A stretch of DNA of 64,000 nucleotides from Ampelomyces quisqualis (taxonomy: Eukaryota > Ascomycota > Dothideomycetes > Pleosporales > Phaeosphaeriaceae): assembly GCA_018398575.1 (NCBI GenBank), contig JAGTXZ010000019.1, positions 1 through 64,000 of the forward strand, read 5' to 3'. Positions 22,575 to 35,800 of this stretch are shown here, piece after piece. The position numbers and the translations under genes are program-made. A model generated the notes under the pieces. That model was not told the DNA's origin. It did not search any database and worked only from the letters and a program-made list of their open reading frames with translations. How positions within the stretch are numbered: the first letter of the stretch is position 1; every line of letters begins with the position of its first letter.

Positions 22575-23618
22575 AGACCTAGCAAAAAGAAAGTAACTAG
22601 ACCTGCTTTAAACATAGTTGTAGCGCTAGGAAAGAAACTAAGCCTACTTAAGTACGCTAGGAAACAAACTAAACCTGCTTAGGTACGCTAGGAAAGAAAC
22701 TAGAGTTGCTAAGGTAAGCTAGGAGAGAAACTATAGTTGCTAAGGTAATCTAAAAGAGAAACTAAGCCTACTTTAGTACGCTAGGAAAGAAACTAAACTA
22801 GCTTTAGTACGCTAGGAGAGAAACTAAACCAGCTTTAGTACGCTAGAAGAGAAACTAAACTAGCTTTAGTACGCTAAGAAAGAAACTAGAGTTGCTAAGG
22901 CGAGCTAAGAGAGAAACTAAGCCTACTTTAATACGCTAGGAGAGAAACTAAACCTGCTTTAGTACACTAGAAGAAAAACTAGGGTTGCTAAGGCAAGCTA
23001 AAAGAGAAACTAAGCCTACTTTAGAACGCTAGAAGAGAAACTAAACTAGCTTTAGTACGCTAGAAAAGAAACTAGAGTTGCTAAGGCAAGCTAGTAAAGA
23101 AACTAGGCCTACTTTAGTATCTAAGAAGAGAAACTAAACTAGCTTTAGTAAGTATCTAAGAAGAGAAACTAAACTAGCTTTAGTAAGTATCTAAGGAGAG
23201 AAACTAAACTAGCTTTAGTACGCTAGAAGAAAAACTAGAGTTACTAAAGTAAGCTAGAAAAGAAACTAGACCTACTTAAGTAAGCTTAAAGAAAAACTAA
23301 ACTTTTTTAAGTATAGTAAGATAACAACTAAACTTAAATTAAAAAGCTTAATAAAATATAAACTTAAAATTTTAAACTATACTAATAGAGAAACTTTACT
23401 TACTATTTAGTATACTAAGAAAAAACTATATAGAAAAGTTTTATTAGAATTTTAATATTATTTAAATAAATAAAAGTAGAGTACTAATCTTTTTTAAGTA
23501 AGTACTAAAATTTGCACTAAGCCTATTTAGGAAAGAATAGTTTTTTTTTAATTTTAATAAAGAATTTTTTTTTTTTTTCTCTATGTCAGACAAACATAGA
23601 CCTTTTTTTGCAATACTA
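22575..23618. repeat. Repeat B, copy 1: 31-bp minisatellite with AT-only tail
   Basis: About 23 copies of a 31-base unit (CGCTAGGAAAGAAACTAAAC followed by CTGCTTTAGTA, variable) run to about 23310. A 300-base tail of nearly pure A/T follows, then a poly-T run, a small hairpin (CTATGT ... ACATAG at 23581-23599) and CTTTTTTTGCAATACTA. The same structure recurs at 45325-46255; the tails are almost identical, and sequence diverges right after CAATACTA, so 23618 is an element or recombination boundary. The left boundary is vague. The stretch 22379-22574 before it holds nothing recognisable. Confidence 0.85.
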
Positions 23619-23667
23619 AAATTAGGAACAAGATATACAGATACCTGCTACTAGAAGTATCTGGTTT

Positions 23668-24690
23668 TAAAGAATTTAAAAGGGCACTGCATGTTAAACG
23701 CTGCCTAGAAGTAGCTTCTAACAAGCTAACTAGAGAGAGTATAGGCATACGTAGCACGTGCTAACAAATACAATTAGAGTTTAAGCAGGTTTTTGTTGCA
23801 AGCACCTTAAGTACTACCCTATACCTAAAGATATAGATAGATTACCTAGGTAATAATAATACAGCAGACTCTATATACCTAAATAGTATATTCTCCTATA
23901 TAGTTAGGACATATACAGCTCTAAACAGAGGACTAAGCAATAACCTGCTAGGCTCTATAGGTAACATTAATATAATACTAGAGGTATGTATAGCAGTCTT
24001 CTATACTACAATACTAACTTAGAAAGGTATTTCTAATACTATTGCGAAAATAACACTGCTAATTAGAGAGATATTTAAGGTAGCAAGCTATATATATAAC
24101 TGTTTATGCCTTAGACAAATATTATATAGCTATTAATACAACCTAGATAAGTTAGGCTGTTTATGTCCTAAAATAGTAGACGTTCTAACACAACTAGCTA
24201 TAGGCACGTCTATATAGCTTGCGTTTAAGACCTAACGCACCTTACCTATTAAAGTTATCCTCTATCTGCTAACGTAGAACACTACTAATAGCTACTATCT
24301 ACTCTGTGTTACTAAGGATATCTGCTACTTTTAAGAGAATAATATATTTGCACTACAGGTTAGGTTTAAGATAGTTAGTGCTAGTAAGTAAACGTAGATA
24401 ACGTAGCTAAAGAATGCACTTGGCTTAATTCTAGTGTATGTGTACTAAGGCAAATAAGTATGCGTAGAGTACATAGTTATAGCTAATAGAGAAGGTAAGA
24501 GAATATATATAGGTTTAAAAGAGGAGTGTAAAAAGACTTTACAGACTACCCTAAGTACTATTAGCTTTAGTAGTAGTAAAAGAGACTTAAAATATAAAAT
24601 AAAACTAGTTTGTTAAGTGCTACATATCTACGTGTTAATTAATAACATTGTGCTAAGACAAGAGCACGTAAGCTAGTGTATACAATTTTA
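23668..24690 (+). pseudogene. RIP-ruined gene, unknown (about 340 codons readable)
   Basis: The plus frame from EFKRALHVKRCLEVASNKLT runs about 1 kb, broken only by TAG/TAA at positions that suit Gln or Trp. Other readable pieces are TALNRGLSNNLLGSIGN and ANREGKRIYIGLKEECKK. It begins 50 bases right of the boundary at 23618 and reads away from it, like the first gene of an inserted element. I looked for tyrosine-recombinase and DDE transposase signatures and could not make either case. Confidence 0.5.
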
Positions 24691-26990
24691 GACCTAGCTG
24701 TATAGAGAGATACGTAACCTATAAATATAAATTTTACTAAGTTACAACCCTCTATTATAATCTACTAGTATAATATAATGTGCGAACTTTAGTAAGCTTA
24801 ATATCTAAATACTGTAGCCTCTTATAATAAGTCTTTATATACTAGTCTAATAACTGTAGCTCTACTAATTGTAACTTAAGTTAAGCAGTTCCTGTTTAAG
24901 GCAAGATTGCTTTAATACAAAGTCTCTAAACTTACAGGGCACTAATTTATTAGATCTGTATATATTAGACTAGTAATTTAGGAACGTTATTACAAAGTTA
25001 AGACTAACCTAATTATTGTCTTAGTAATGTTGCAAGCACAGTCTTTTAGCTAAACTTAATCCTAATTAACTAGGCGCTGTTATCCTATTAGACTAGCGTC
25101 TTACTTTAGAATTACTGCCTAACTAACGCTAGAGCTGTACTTGTTAATATAATATAATAGTTCTTCTGTTTCTTCCTTTAACTATAGTGTCTTAGTATAC
25201 TAGGGTTAAGGCTTTAGTTTAGGTTGCATAGTTGTACAAAACAAATTAAAATTTAGAGGTAACTATAAAGGTAGTAGGCTACGCCTTAGTAAAGAGGTTT
25301 AGAGTAGTAGAGAAGAAGATTGCACTTAGTAGCGCTCTTGTAACACTGCCTGTTGTGTAAGTTAACTTTGTTTAGAGACAGGATCTAGCTAGACAGACAC
25401 AGCTGGTACTAGACAAGTAATAGTACAACTACGTATTTCTAAATAGGCTAGGCAAGTTATAGCAGTATCTGGTTCGCGTAAGTGTAGGTTTACGTACTCT
25501 AATTTCTCTGTTAGCAGCAAAATGCGTTGTAGACTTAGATTTAATAAGGCTTTAGGCTTAATAGGCATATTTAAGTTAGGGAAGTCTGTAGCGTGCCTAC
25601 TAATGCTAGTAGGCGTATAGGCACGTTGCTTGCCCTTCTAACTGTATGTCTATAGATTTGCCTAATTCTAACCTAGGCTATAAATTATAGAGTTAAACCT
25701 AAACTATTTAATTAAGAATAGGTTAAACAAACCTGCTTTGCGTGTAAGGCGCTGTATAGAACTAGGTGTAGATAGAATGTTAAAAGATAATATTAGTAGA
25801 AGACGCGTTAAAACATCTTGCAGAGGCAGGTTATTATTAGGTAACTAAAAGGTTAATTTGCTAGACAGAGATAACTTACAGTGTTTTAAGGTAGATAGGG
25901 TAAGGTTACATTAATTATGCTAAGAGGTAGGAGAATTTTAATTAACATAGTAGACGTCTGCTTTCTAATTACTTTTAAAACTATTGCCAAATTTAACGTA
26001 AACTACTCTACTTTAGCAGTCCTACTAACTGCGCTTCTATAGTAACAAGGTATTATAATAAGTATCTGGTATAGGTGTAGAAAGTTAGTAGAGATTGGTT
26101 AGTAATATATTCAAAGCGTAGGAAGAGTAGAAAGGGTTAGTGTGCGCGGCAGGTGTGCTATCTAATTAAAGTAGAGAGTACATTACAGACAAGATTAAAG
26201 ATAAGGTTTACAGAGTACATAATAGTAACCTAAAGATTATACTAATATAGAACACGTAAGATGCTTATATATATTTAGATGTGTATGTCTTACTTAAGTA
26301 TAGGCACTTAAGGGATAATTAATGCAAGCAGGTAAGGTAGCATTAGACAACTCTATAGATAATACGTTGCATAGATTCTAACTGCTCTAGTTATAACATA
26401 AGGCAATCTTCTAATTATACGCAATATTACGCTATTAGGCAGAACATACTATATAGGACCTAATCTAGTAGCATATCTTGCAACTACTCTAGACGCGCAG
26501 ATTAAACTACATACTTAAAGAGAATAATACTCTAAGTAAGCCTAGCTTAATAATATTACTAGATATTAGAATAATATATTAGCAGGGCGTAGAGTTACGT
26601 AAACATAGACTAACAAGAAAAGACTTTTTTAGATTAAGCTTCTCTAGCTAGACGTAAAGCAGCACAATTGTTAGGTAAACATAGCTTAATAAGAAAAGAC
26701 TTTTTAAATTAAGCCTTAGTATAGAGTAGCTAAACGTCTGCAGCACAATCAGACCTTATTTGTAACTCTAGTACTAACTCTAGCTATATATGTAAGTGCG
26801 TTACTGCACAAATAGTTAGAAACATACTTCTCTAGTTTGTCTACTAATACTATTGTACTATTATGTTATTAAATTATTTAGCGCCTTCTGCTGTAGACTT
26901 TGTCCTCTTTAACTGCTGCTCTGTAGCTTTATTACCTAGCTTCTGCTTAAGTTTTACTTAATTATTAGTAAGGACCTTCTCTAATGCCAA
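24691..26990. other. Decayed sequence without a readable gene
   Basis: Stops are dense in all frames. At about 26590-26745 there are two tandem copies of a roughly 100-base unit (GTAAACATAG ... AGAAAAGACTTTTT ... GCAGCACAAT). Otherwise I see nothing. Confidence 0.4.
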
Positions 26991-26999
26991 CTGCTTTAG

Positions 27000-29900
27000 T
27001 GTTTTCTTTAGGATATTCTACTTCTTGTTGTTGTACTTGCACTAGCGTTAGATAAGGCTCTTAAAGTGCTTACAGATATTATTAGTCTATTTGTCCTAGT
27101 AGATTTCTGCTGTAGGTATCTAGACAGGTGTACTTAGGTCTACTAGTAGGTTAGAAGAATATACAGTTTGCTTGCGAGTAGGCATAGTTTCTTGTAAGAA
27201 CTTATAGTGTTTCTCTTGTAAACGTAGCTACAACAGGTTATACGTAGCGTTAACACTAGAACCTCTATATTAGAATACAATTTGGGCGTAAGCTTTAGTT
27301 GTAATTTTCTTAAGCGCTTTACTAGGCGTTAGAAGGCGTTTTAACTAGACGTTAGCTATATTAATGCGTTTCCTAGCAACCTCTTGTTAGATTTCTGCCT
27401 AGCCTTCTAGTGTATTAACGTTTAGGATACTGCCTCTAAAAGGACTAATATAAATAATAAAAAACCTACCTAATCTATTATTTAGATTGTTATGCTCTAG
27501 GTAGAGTGCACTAGTAGTTGCAATTAAAGAGTCTAGACGCAAGATAAGAGCAGCCCTACTAGACAGCGCCTTGTCTAAGACTAAACTGCAAAATGTTAGT
27601 AGAGGTTCTATAACAAAATGCGTAGTATAGGAGAGTTGCAAAAGACTTTTAGGGAAAGAGCAGGTTGTACTTACACAACCTTGCAATTGTCTGCAGTATC
27701 TAATATATAGATAGAGTATACCTTATTTAGGCGCGTTACACTAAAACAATACGTTTAGGCAATTACCTATGCCTCTATATTAAGTATTAGTAGCATTTCT
27801 ATAATAAGGGATACGTAAGTTGCGTACTAGAAATTAGTTCTAGTGCTAGCGGCCTCTATGCTAGCAAGGTATACGCAGGCAGTACTTAGTAGACTGTTTA
27901 TTAACGCCTAGATGTTAGTCCTCTAGACTAGTATTGTGTCTGCTGTGTAGATAAGGATCTTAGAAGATAACTCTAGTACTATAGATAGAATACTATGCAA
28001 AAGGCTAACAGCTATTATTGTATCTTTAAACAAGTTAAGCACAATAGGCTATCTAAACTAAGCCAAGACCTTCTTGTTCTACAAGGCAACGTGCTAGAGA
28101 ATCTGTACAAACGCACTAAATATCTTTAGGCTTACTTAGCAGATAATCTCTAGAAGTTCTAGATTAGGTATGCGCTTAGGGTTAAGGTATATAAAAGGCT
28201 TTACCTTTACTATTTGTTCTAGAGTATCCTAGCTCTTGCCTTTCTTGCTCTTTTTAGCCTTTGATTTGTCCTTGCTCTTAAGTGCTAGCTAAAGAAGCAG
28301 AAACACCTGCTCTTCTTTAAGCAAATCCTAGTATAACTTTAATATAATAATATAGTAGATTAACTAACGCTATATTAGCAAGTTTTAGCTAGGCTGTAGT
28401 ATTGCCTTAAACAAGTTGCTTTTATCTTAAAACCAGAAGCACTAGTCCTGCTTATTCTTAGCTGTAATTAGTACATAGGACTTACTGTTAGCGCTAAACT
28501 TGAAACTAGGCTTTGGTTTCTACTTTTTTAGAGTGCCTTCTTTCTCTAGACGAAGATTATTATTAGGATCTTTATCTTTATTGGAAACCTTATTTGCATC
28601 CTTAGGCGGGTCCTCCTTAGAACAAATAAGCAGAAACATAGCCTCTAGCTAGTCTAGTAAGTATTTACCTTTAGGATAGTTAGCAACGTATTTCTTACAC
28701 AGGCTATTAACTTCTCTCTTGCGATACTTTAGCTCTTTAGACTTTGCTTTTCTAGCTAGCCTAGTAGCAAGGTTTCTCTCTTCTTTCTGTTTCTTTGTTA
28801 AGAGCGCAATCCAATCTAAATTAGAAAAGTGTAGGTAACAAAGGTAAGGAAACTAAGTTAAAGCTGCAATTGCCTGCTACGTGCAAGGATTAGGTTTAAT
28901 ACTTGTATTTATGCCTTCTTTGCCTGCAGTAAATAGACAAGGAGCCTATTTCTAGTACCTAGCCTTATATTTCTGTTAGCTGTTAGGCCTAAACAAATAC
29001 TCTAACTAGTAGTAGGTAAGTAACAGTAATTTTAATTTAATCTTGTTAGGACTGCTAATAGGATACGCAGAGTTATAATTATAGCAGATTACAAAATTGC
29101 TAAGAACAGGTTGCACAAGTTGCGCTATTTTATACTTTTTGCTTATAGTTGTCTGCAGTTTGTTAAGAATCTTAGATACGTAAGTATTCTAGTACGTGCT
29201 AGTGTATTTAAACTTAGCGTTAGGATAGTTATCTGCGAGATTATAGAGAGAATAGGTAGGCATCTATAATAGATAACTATTATAGTCTTGCTAGACAGGC
29301 TTCTTTGTTCTGAAATGTTCTTTAGCTTCTTGCTTATTATTAGGAATTGAAAGAACATAGAGATATAACCTATAGTCCTGCAGCCTGCGTAGAGTAGAGC
29401 TGCTAGAGAATAGCCAGATCTGATTAGGGTCTGCGTATAAAATTGTAGTATAATAACTGTTTGGATTGCGTATAAACATATAAGGTTCGTCTACGTAGAA
29501 TGTGCAGAATAGACTCTGTAGCAAGCTAGGCTATTTTAACAATAGAATAGAGATGTTATCTACACTATACTTAATAGTAACGTTATTTTTAAGCGCCTAC
29601 GTTTTGTACGCCTATAGACTAAACTATGCTGCCTACGTTTATATAGATGTTACTATAGTTGTTTAAATGTTTTTCTTTCTAGTAGTGTTAAGAAGCTTAT
29701 TGTCTAGATTAAGCTAGTGCCTAAGCGTAAAGCCCTTTACACTAGAATTGTAGTATAGAAGAATAATATACTTGTATTCTAGTGCAAAGGCCTAGATCTG
29801 CTGCGCAGTCTTACTAATAAGAGAGGAGACTATAAGTATAATAGTTAGCTAACACGCAAGCTTATAGTTATTAGGTGCTGCCTTATACGCTGCGTCTAGT

Positions 29901-31170
29901 GCAAGATTATCCTGTATAATATTAGTATACAAGTATATAGAAAGTCTTTTCTTAAGAGGCTACATACCTAATAAATATAAGCTGTGTACTGTATTATCTT
30001 ACTAAGACCTATCTTATCTGCGTTAATGCCTCTCTAAGTAAACCTACAAGCAATAACACAGCTAGCCTAATAAATAAAAATTGGCTGCTACTAAAGAAGC
30101 GCAATGTTAATAGCCTGATGTAGCATACGTATGTATCTAATGTTAGTAATTATGTAATGCAAGAGTAACTCTTTTAGATTGTTGTGTTAGAAGAAAGTCC
30201 TAGACAACAACTCTTATAAGAAAGCTTTTATACGCTTAAGGTTATTAGATAGCATAGGCACGTTAAGATTTATTACTATGTTAATATCTACTATAAGCTA
30301 TTCTGCTTTAGCCTAAGCTGTTTGCTTTTAGGCCTGCGTGCTAGTCTATTATGTAGCCTTTACTATCTTCTTAGGTAGGGCTAGTGCTGCAACAGCTTCT
30401 TACTCTTGCCTTTTAACAATAGTAGCGTTTGTAACAGATAACAGGATAGTGTTAGTACTCTTTCTCTTTCTCTTTACTTTTGGTAATGCTAAGGCACCTT
30501 TATTAATAAGCTGCGCTATAGCTGCAACAGTAGTATCCTTAGCCTTTAGCACCTAGTTAATCTCTTTCTTAATATTAAGTAGGTAGTTCTTAACGTCTAC
30601 GTGCTTAAACTTAGAGAAGAAACGTTCTAGATACTAGCGCATTATGTAAATAAGTACAATATACAGATTCTAGGCTTACTAATTAGATAGGTTCTGTATT
30701 GCAAGAATGTTAGCGTGTATTGCAGCAGCTTATATTTGTGTAGCGTTAGCATCTTTTGTTGCTTGCAAAACAACTTTCTAGTCTTTCTCTAGTGCTTGGC
30801 AGTTAGCTTTAAGTGCCTTATAAATCTAGTTAAATAATATGTTAGATATAAGTTTTTTAGAGTTCTTGGAGCTAATAGCTGCTGCGCGCTAGAGAGCCTT
30901 CTTTTGGCGCAATTTTTCTATTTCTATGTTATCTTGCTTATAGTAAGCTTTGTATAATTCTGCTTGCTTAGTAGTAGCAACTGCAAATGGCAATAGCTTA
31001 GCGTCTGTCTCTTTACTTAGAGACTTGTTAAAAGACTTTTCTGTTAAGGCTTTTTCTACTCTTCTAGTTCTAGGTTGCGCAGTAATAGAGGCTTAAACAC
31101 GTTACTAGTTGCGCTTTTAATGTCTAGCTTTAAGGATGCTATGCTATTCTAGTCTAAGTTTTAAAGGTAT
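27000..31170 (-). pseudogene. Very long RIP-ruined gene, unknown, part 1 (about 1370 codons)
   Basis: A minus-strand frame can be followed from about 31170 down to about 27 kb, with TAG/TAA at likely Gln/Trp sites and a one-base frameshift near 29590; a second frame change is likely near 27.7 kb. Readable pieces from the N-terminal side: ALTEKSFNKSLSKETDAKLL (about 31030), a Lys/Ala-rich coiled region, FCTFYVDEPYMFIRNPNSYY (about 29490), NLADNYPNAKFKYTSTY (29240), KKQKEERNLATRLARKAKSK (28770), and KSKDKSKAKKSKKGKS (28270). The mixture of basic helical and ordinary globular segments looks like a real large protein. I do not recognise it. Confidence 0.55.
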
Positions 31171-32829
31171 TGTAAGTAACTTAATGTACTGCTAAAGAAT
31201 ATACCCCTAGAGCCAGAAATTCTCTAAGTTAATTAGCGCGCGAAACGTTTCTATTAGACGCAATTGTCTTAGAGTAATTGCGTATTGCGTAGCTTTGTAT
31301 ACAGTCTATTTGTTAGGTGTAAAGTTTTCTAGCTCTTTAGTGTCTATATGTTTAAACTTCTGTAGGTTGCTTCTATAAATATCTAGTAGCGCCTTTATAG
31401 CAACAGAGTGTTTGCTAATAGTAGTCTTATTTACAGATGTTAAGGTCTTATCTTTAGTGCGCTTTAAGTAGGCACGCTAGATGTTAAAGAACTTTTTGTT
31501 ATTAATAAGAAATTTCTCTAGTTATTTAATACTAATACAGAGTACTCTTGCTAGTTAGCCTTTGTTCTTAGTTAAAGGGCCTAACTTTGTGTTAGCTTTA
31601 CCTATAGCAGGATTTAAAATTTAACTACGTTCTAATATATCTCTCTTAACTATTAAATAGTTAGTAGTTCTAAATGCTCTTCTGTTAAATAAATTAAGTT
31701 AGTCTAACTAGTTATCTCTAGAATTGCTGTCTAATAAACTGTCTGGTTTACTATTAGTATTAATTAAGAGAGAGGGGGCCTTAGTAAAAGGCTTTTTGCC
31801 AAGAGCTATACAGGCGTTAGTAGGAGGAGGCGTAGGTTAGAGAGAAGTTGCCCTTAACAATTCCGCTAGCGCGTTTACGCCTGCAGTAACATTACTGTTA
31901 GTGCAGGATAGTATTAGCTCTAACATCTTTAATTAGATAGAATTTATTAGTTTTAGATTACAATCTAATGTAGGTAGAATTGCTTTACATAGTTAGAGGA
32001 GTAGCAGAAATAACGTTAAACGCGTACAGATGTAATATACAAATTTACAAAGATAACATAGTAGTAGGTCTAGAATTGTCTTTCTATAAGGTAGTTACTA
32101 TTACAGTAGTTTTTAAAAACAAGTAAGCGCGTTATGTTGCATATAATATTGCAAATAACTATAACTAAGCTGCTGCTGTAGCGTTAAGCCTGCAAAAAAC
32201 AACTGCGCACTAGTAAGTAGCCTAGTAGTAGTAGAGAACGCAGAAGTAATAGTTAAGTAAAGATTGTAGACTGTAAAAAGAGAGTAGGGTGTAGGAGAAA
32301 GAGAGTAAGAGAGGTAGAGGTAAATATATAAAGAGTGTTTGTATGCTAAGACTGCTAGTTACTCTAATATTACCTGTCTTATGCTTAACAGAAATAGCAG
32401 AAAGGTAAAAGACGCTAGGGTAATAGAAACGCAAGTAATAGAAAGATTACACAAAGAGATAAGTAAGAGATAGATTAGTGTAGGTAGCTCTTTGTAGTAA
32501 GAGAAGCACTAAAACAGGTTAGTGTGTCTTGGCATTAGGAACAGGTAAAGTATGTCTTGGCATTGCAACTGCGTATATAAACAAAAAAAGCAATCTGTAA
32601 GCTTAAGGTACCTAGACGAAGTGTCTTGTAGCAGAGTATAGGTAGAGAGAGATCTAGGTTTCTTAATCTACTAGTAGTCTTAGTAGTAAAGGTGTAGGCA
32701 CATATAAAAGGATTCTCTATAATAATAGGTTAATAGGGCGTTGCTAAAAGACTTTACTACCTAGGCTATAGTACTAGATATAGAATAACGCGCTAGAGTA
32801 ACTAGACAGATAGAAAAAGTCTTTAGGTA
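31171..32829. other. Decayed sequence between two long pseudogenes
   Basis: Some minus-strand coding character continues near 31.2-31.6 kb, but I could not keep one frame. From 31.9 to 32.8 kb I see only degenerate sequence, including purine-rich runs near 32280-32330. Confidence 0.4.
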
Positions 32830-35800
32830 ACAGGCTAAAGTATAATAATTTAGGCGCCTACAGAAGCTAATAGATAGTTAGATCTAGGCATAGTAGCTAT
32901 CTTGTAAGATCTGGATTGTTGCTAACAGCATTAGTAGCTTTAGATTTCTAGAGGACCTACTTGTTTACCTTATTTAAGAACTGTATTAGAGTATCTAGTT
33001 AGTCTAGACTTTTGATTGCAGAGCCTTTGTATACTATTTGTTTAGGTAGATAGTTTGTTGTGTCTATAGACTTTAATGTTTTCTTGTCTAATTTAGTGTG
33101 TATTATCTACCTTAAAGCTATATTAGTCTATTCTAGCTTAGGTAGAGATGTAGTGCGCAGAATACTACTCTAGATATAATACCTTGTTATGTCTACGTTG
33201 TTGTAACAAGAAAATATCTACTTTGTTCTTACTAAAGGCTCTAGCTCTTTTTGCTAGTGTTAAGTAAGAACAGAATTGTGTTTTAAGGTCTTAGCAACAG
33301 TAATACCCTTATTATAGTTGTAGTAGAGGATTGCTTAGAGAAACTATAGAACAACGCAGTAGAGAGTATAGGAAAACTATTCTATGTACTAAACTGCGTC
33401 TTTGTTAGCAAATGTGCAGGCCTCTACTACTAACAATACTATTTCTTCTGTCTTTAGAACAAACAGTGCCTTTTTTGCCTAATTTAGCTGTTCTGTAGAG
33501 GAGCAGAAAAGGAGCAGGACTTTGCTAGCCTAAGTGTTTGTAGCCTATAATAGGTAGCGTGTTAAAGTTGATTTTTTCTTAGCATATGCTATGTTAAATT
33601 TGTTAATAACGTTAGCTCTGCAGTTGCTAAGGTAGTTGTCTAACTAGTTAAATAATATAACCTCTAGGCCTAATTTTGCGTTTAGCAAACGCTGTGTCTG
33701 TGCATCTAGCGTTGCTATAGAGGCGTTAATACTACCTGCCTGTTGTGCCTACCTACTGTGTATTTTGCTCTATACAAACAGATTGTATAATTGTACATAT
33801 ATTTAAGATAGAACAGTATATAGGCCTTCTATAGCAAGGGCGTCTACTAAGTAGTTTGCGATAGAACTGCGTAATTGGGAACAGGTAAATTTGCAGATCT
33901 TCTCTTCCTTAGTTATTAGATTAGACGCTGCAATAGTAACGCCTAATGTTACTTAGATTTTGTTTATGTTAATATTAAGGTGTAAGAAGCGTCTATATTA
34001 AAAGACAGGTAGTGCTAAGTCCTATGTGCTAAGTTTAATTAAGATCTATATTATTCTATACTGCTCTACTATCTGCTCTATATTAAGACCTTAGCAGCGT
34101 TACTATAACTGCTCCTCTAGTAGAGTGTTTTGGCTAAAACTATTTATAAAGTAACTCTTTACCTAGCGTTAACCTAACTATATAGACGGGAATTTAGCTA
34201 GGTTAAGATACCTAACTAATATCTGCATTAAGCGTACTATAGCAGTAGCTATTAAGCTGTTAAGTTCTTGATACAATAGTAGGATAGTTTTACTAGTACC
34301 TAAATAGGCATAAGTAGAGGCGCCTATTATTTTAAGCGTTATTAACTATCTGTTAACTTTAGCAACACAAAAACTGTTAACTTCTTTTGTTAGTAGACAC
34401 TATACGTTTAAATGCGTAGTTAGTAGAAGACTATAGAACTAAACAGAAGGTTGCAGTAAGGATAGTAGGAATGTAAACAGGTTGTAACGTAGTTGCATTT
34501 CTTGTCTCTTGCTAAACTGCCTTTTGTTGTTTACAAGAAGCGTATAGACTTAGGCGTTAACGTTAACAAGGTGTTAGTCTAGTATAGTACAACTGAGTTA
34601 AAGGTTAGATAACCTTCTACTTAATTTTTTTAAAGCCTAGCAGAATATGTGCTCTTTAGTGTAACTATACCTCTCTAGAAGGAGATCTTACTATAGGCCT
34701 AATTCCTTTATCTAGGTAGCATGCTATTCTTTAATAATGTTATATCCTTTACAAAGGCTAATACTGCTGTAACAAAGATAGTTTAAAGGAGATATGTTAA
34801 CAAATATTAACCTAGCCTGCGTACCTGCCTAGGAGAAGGTATTAACTATAATTAAGTCTTTAGACTAGGTGTGCAGGTCTTAGAAGCATTTGGCCTATTA
34901 AAGGTTATAGCTTGCACAGTAGAAGAGCGTTAAGTAACTAGAAGATAATATGTACTATTTAACTCTAAGGTTAACCTAGAAATATTTATAATCTAAGAAT
35001 TCTAACTGCTAACGTAGCTGTACGTTATCCTTGAAACAATCTTAAACAGAAGAAAATAACTCTTTACTAATACTAGATAGTTTTAGATTATAGTTTAAGA
35101 TAACTAGGCATAGTTCTGCAAATACATCTACAGGTAGGTATGTACTGTCTACGTAGGTAGCAAGAGCGCAAATGTGCTCTTAAAAAGCATAAAGGATATT
35201 ATACAGGATAAGTAATATAGTGTTAACACAGGTATTTATAGCAGAGTTAAGCAGTATCTTACTTTTTATGTTTACTTTGGTTTAGATTTTACAGAAGAAG
35301 CTAGGGTAATAGTAATAACGCCTAGGGCTATATACTGCCTAGAGCGCTAGTAAAACAATAGTATTAGTCTATATGCGCAAAGCATTATTATTAAGATGTT
35401 GCAACTAAGAGCGCACAATATAACTGTGTTAGTTAGTGTACTAATGTAGTATCTTGCCAAAAAATATATAGCACTTCTATTTCTTTTTAGTACACGCTAG
35501 CAGACATTTGTCCTTTAATATATCTATACTAGGAAAGCAGATATGCTAGTTCTGTTAGTGTAACTAAACAAAATTTGGTCTAAAGAACTAATCTACGTTA
35601 GTTTTAAATATACTTAGACTAGAGAGATAGAATATAACACTGTTAATATTATACTTAAACCTAATGTTATTGTAGGATATTAACGCTTTGTAAAGATGTA
35701 TCTGCTCTAACGCGTTAAAATCAAGAGATAGTAGGTTTTTAGGGTTAGTAGAATTAAGCCTATAGCTAGTAAGAAGAGTACGCTAATCTAACTAAGATTG

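Noticed and set aside
23581..23618. Helitron 3' end suggested by the terminal hairpin of repeat B
   Set aside because: The hairpin is short and the end CAATACTA lacks CTRR followed by T in both copies. No Rep/helicase gene is seen.
23668..24690. Starship captain (DUF3435 tyrosine recombinase) as first gene of a large element
   Set aside because: Position and direction would suit, but I could not find the recombinase residues in the readable frame, and the ends do not look like Starship ends.
29291..29524. Minus-strand frame of 77 codons as an independent small gene
   Set aside because: Its frame continues on both sides through TAG/TAA codons and is an internal piece of the long pseudogene.
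30338..30556. Plus-strand frame of 72 hydrophobic codons
   Set aside because: The opposite strand carries the Lys-rich frame of the long pseudogene; this is its mirror.
34280..34320. ATPase P-loop (LGTSKT) in the second long pseudogene
   Set aside because: Only a partial match and no Walker B or other nucleotide-binding motif can be placed.
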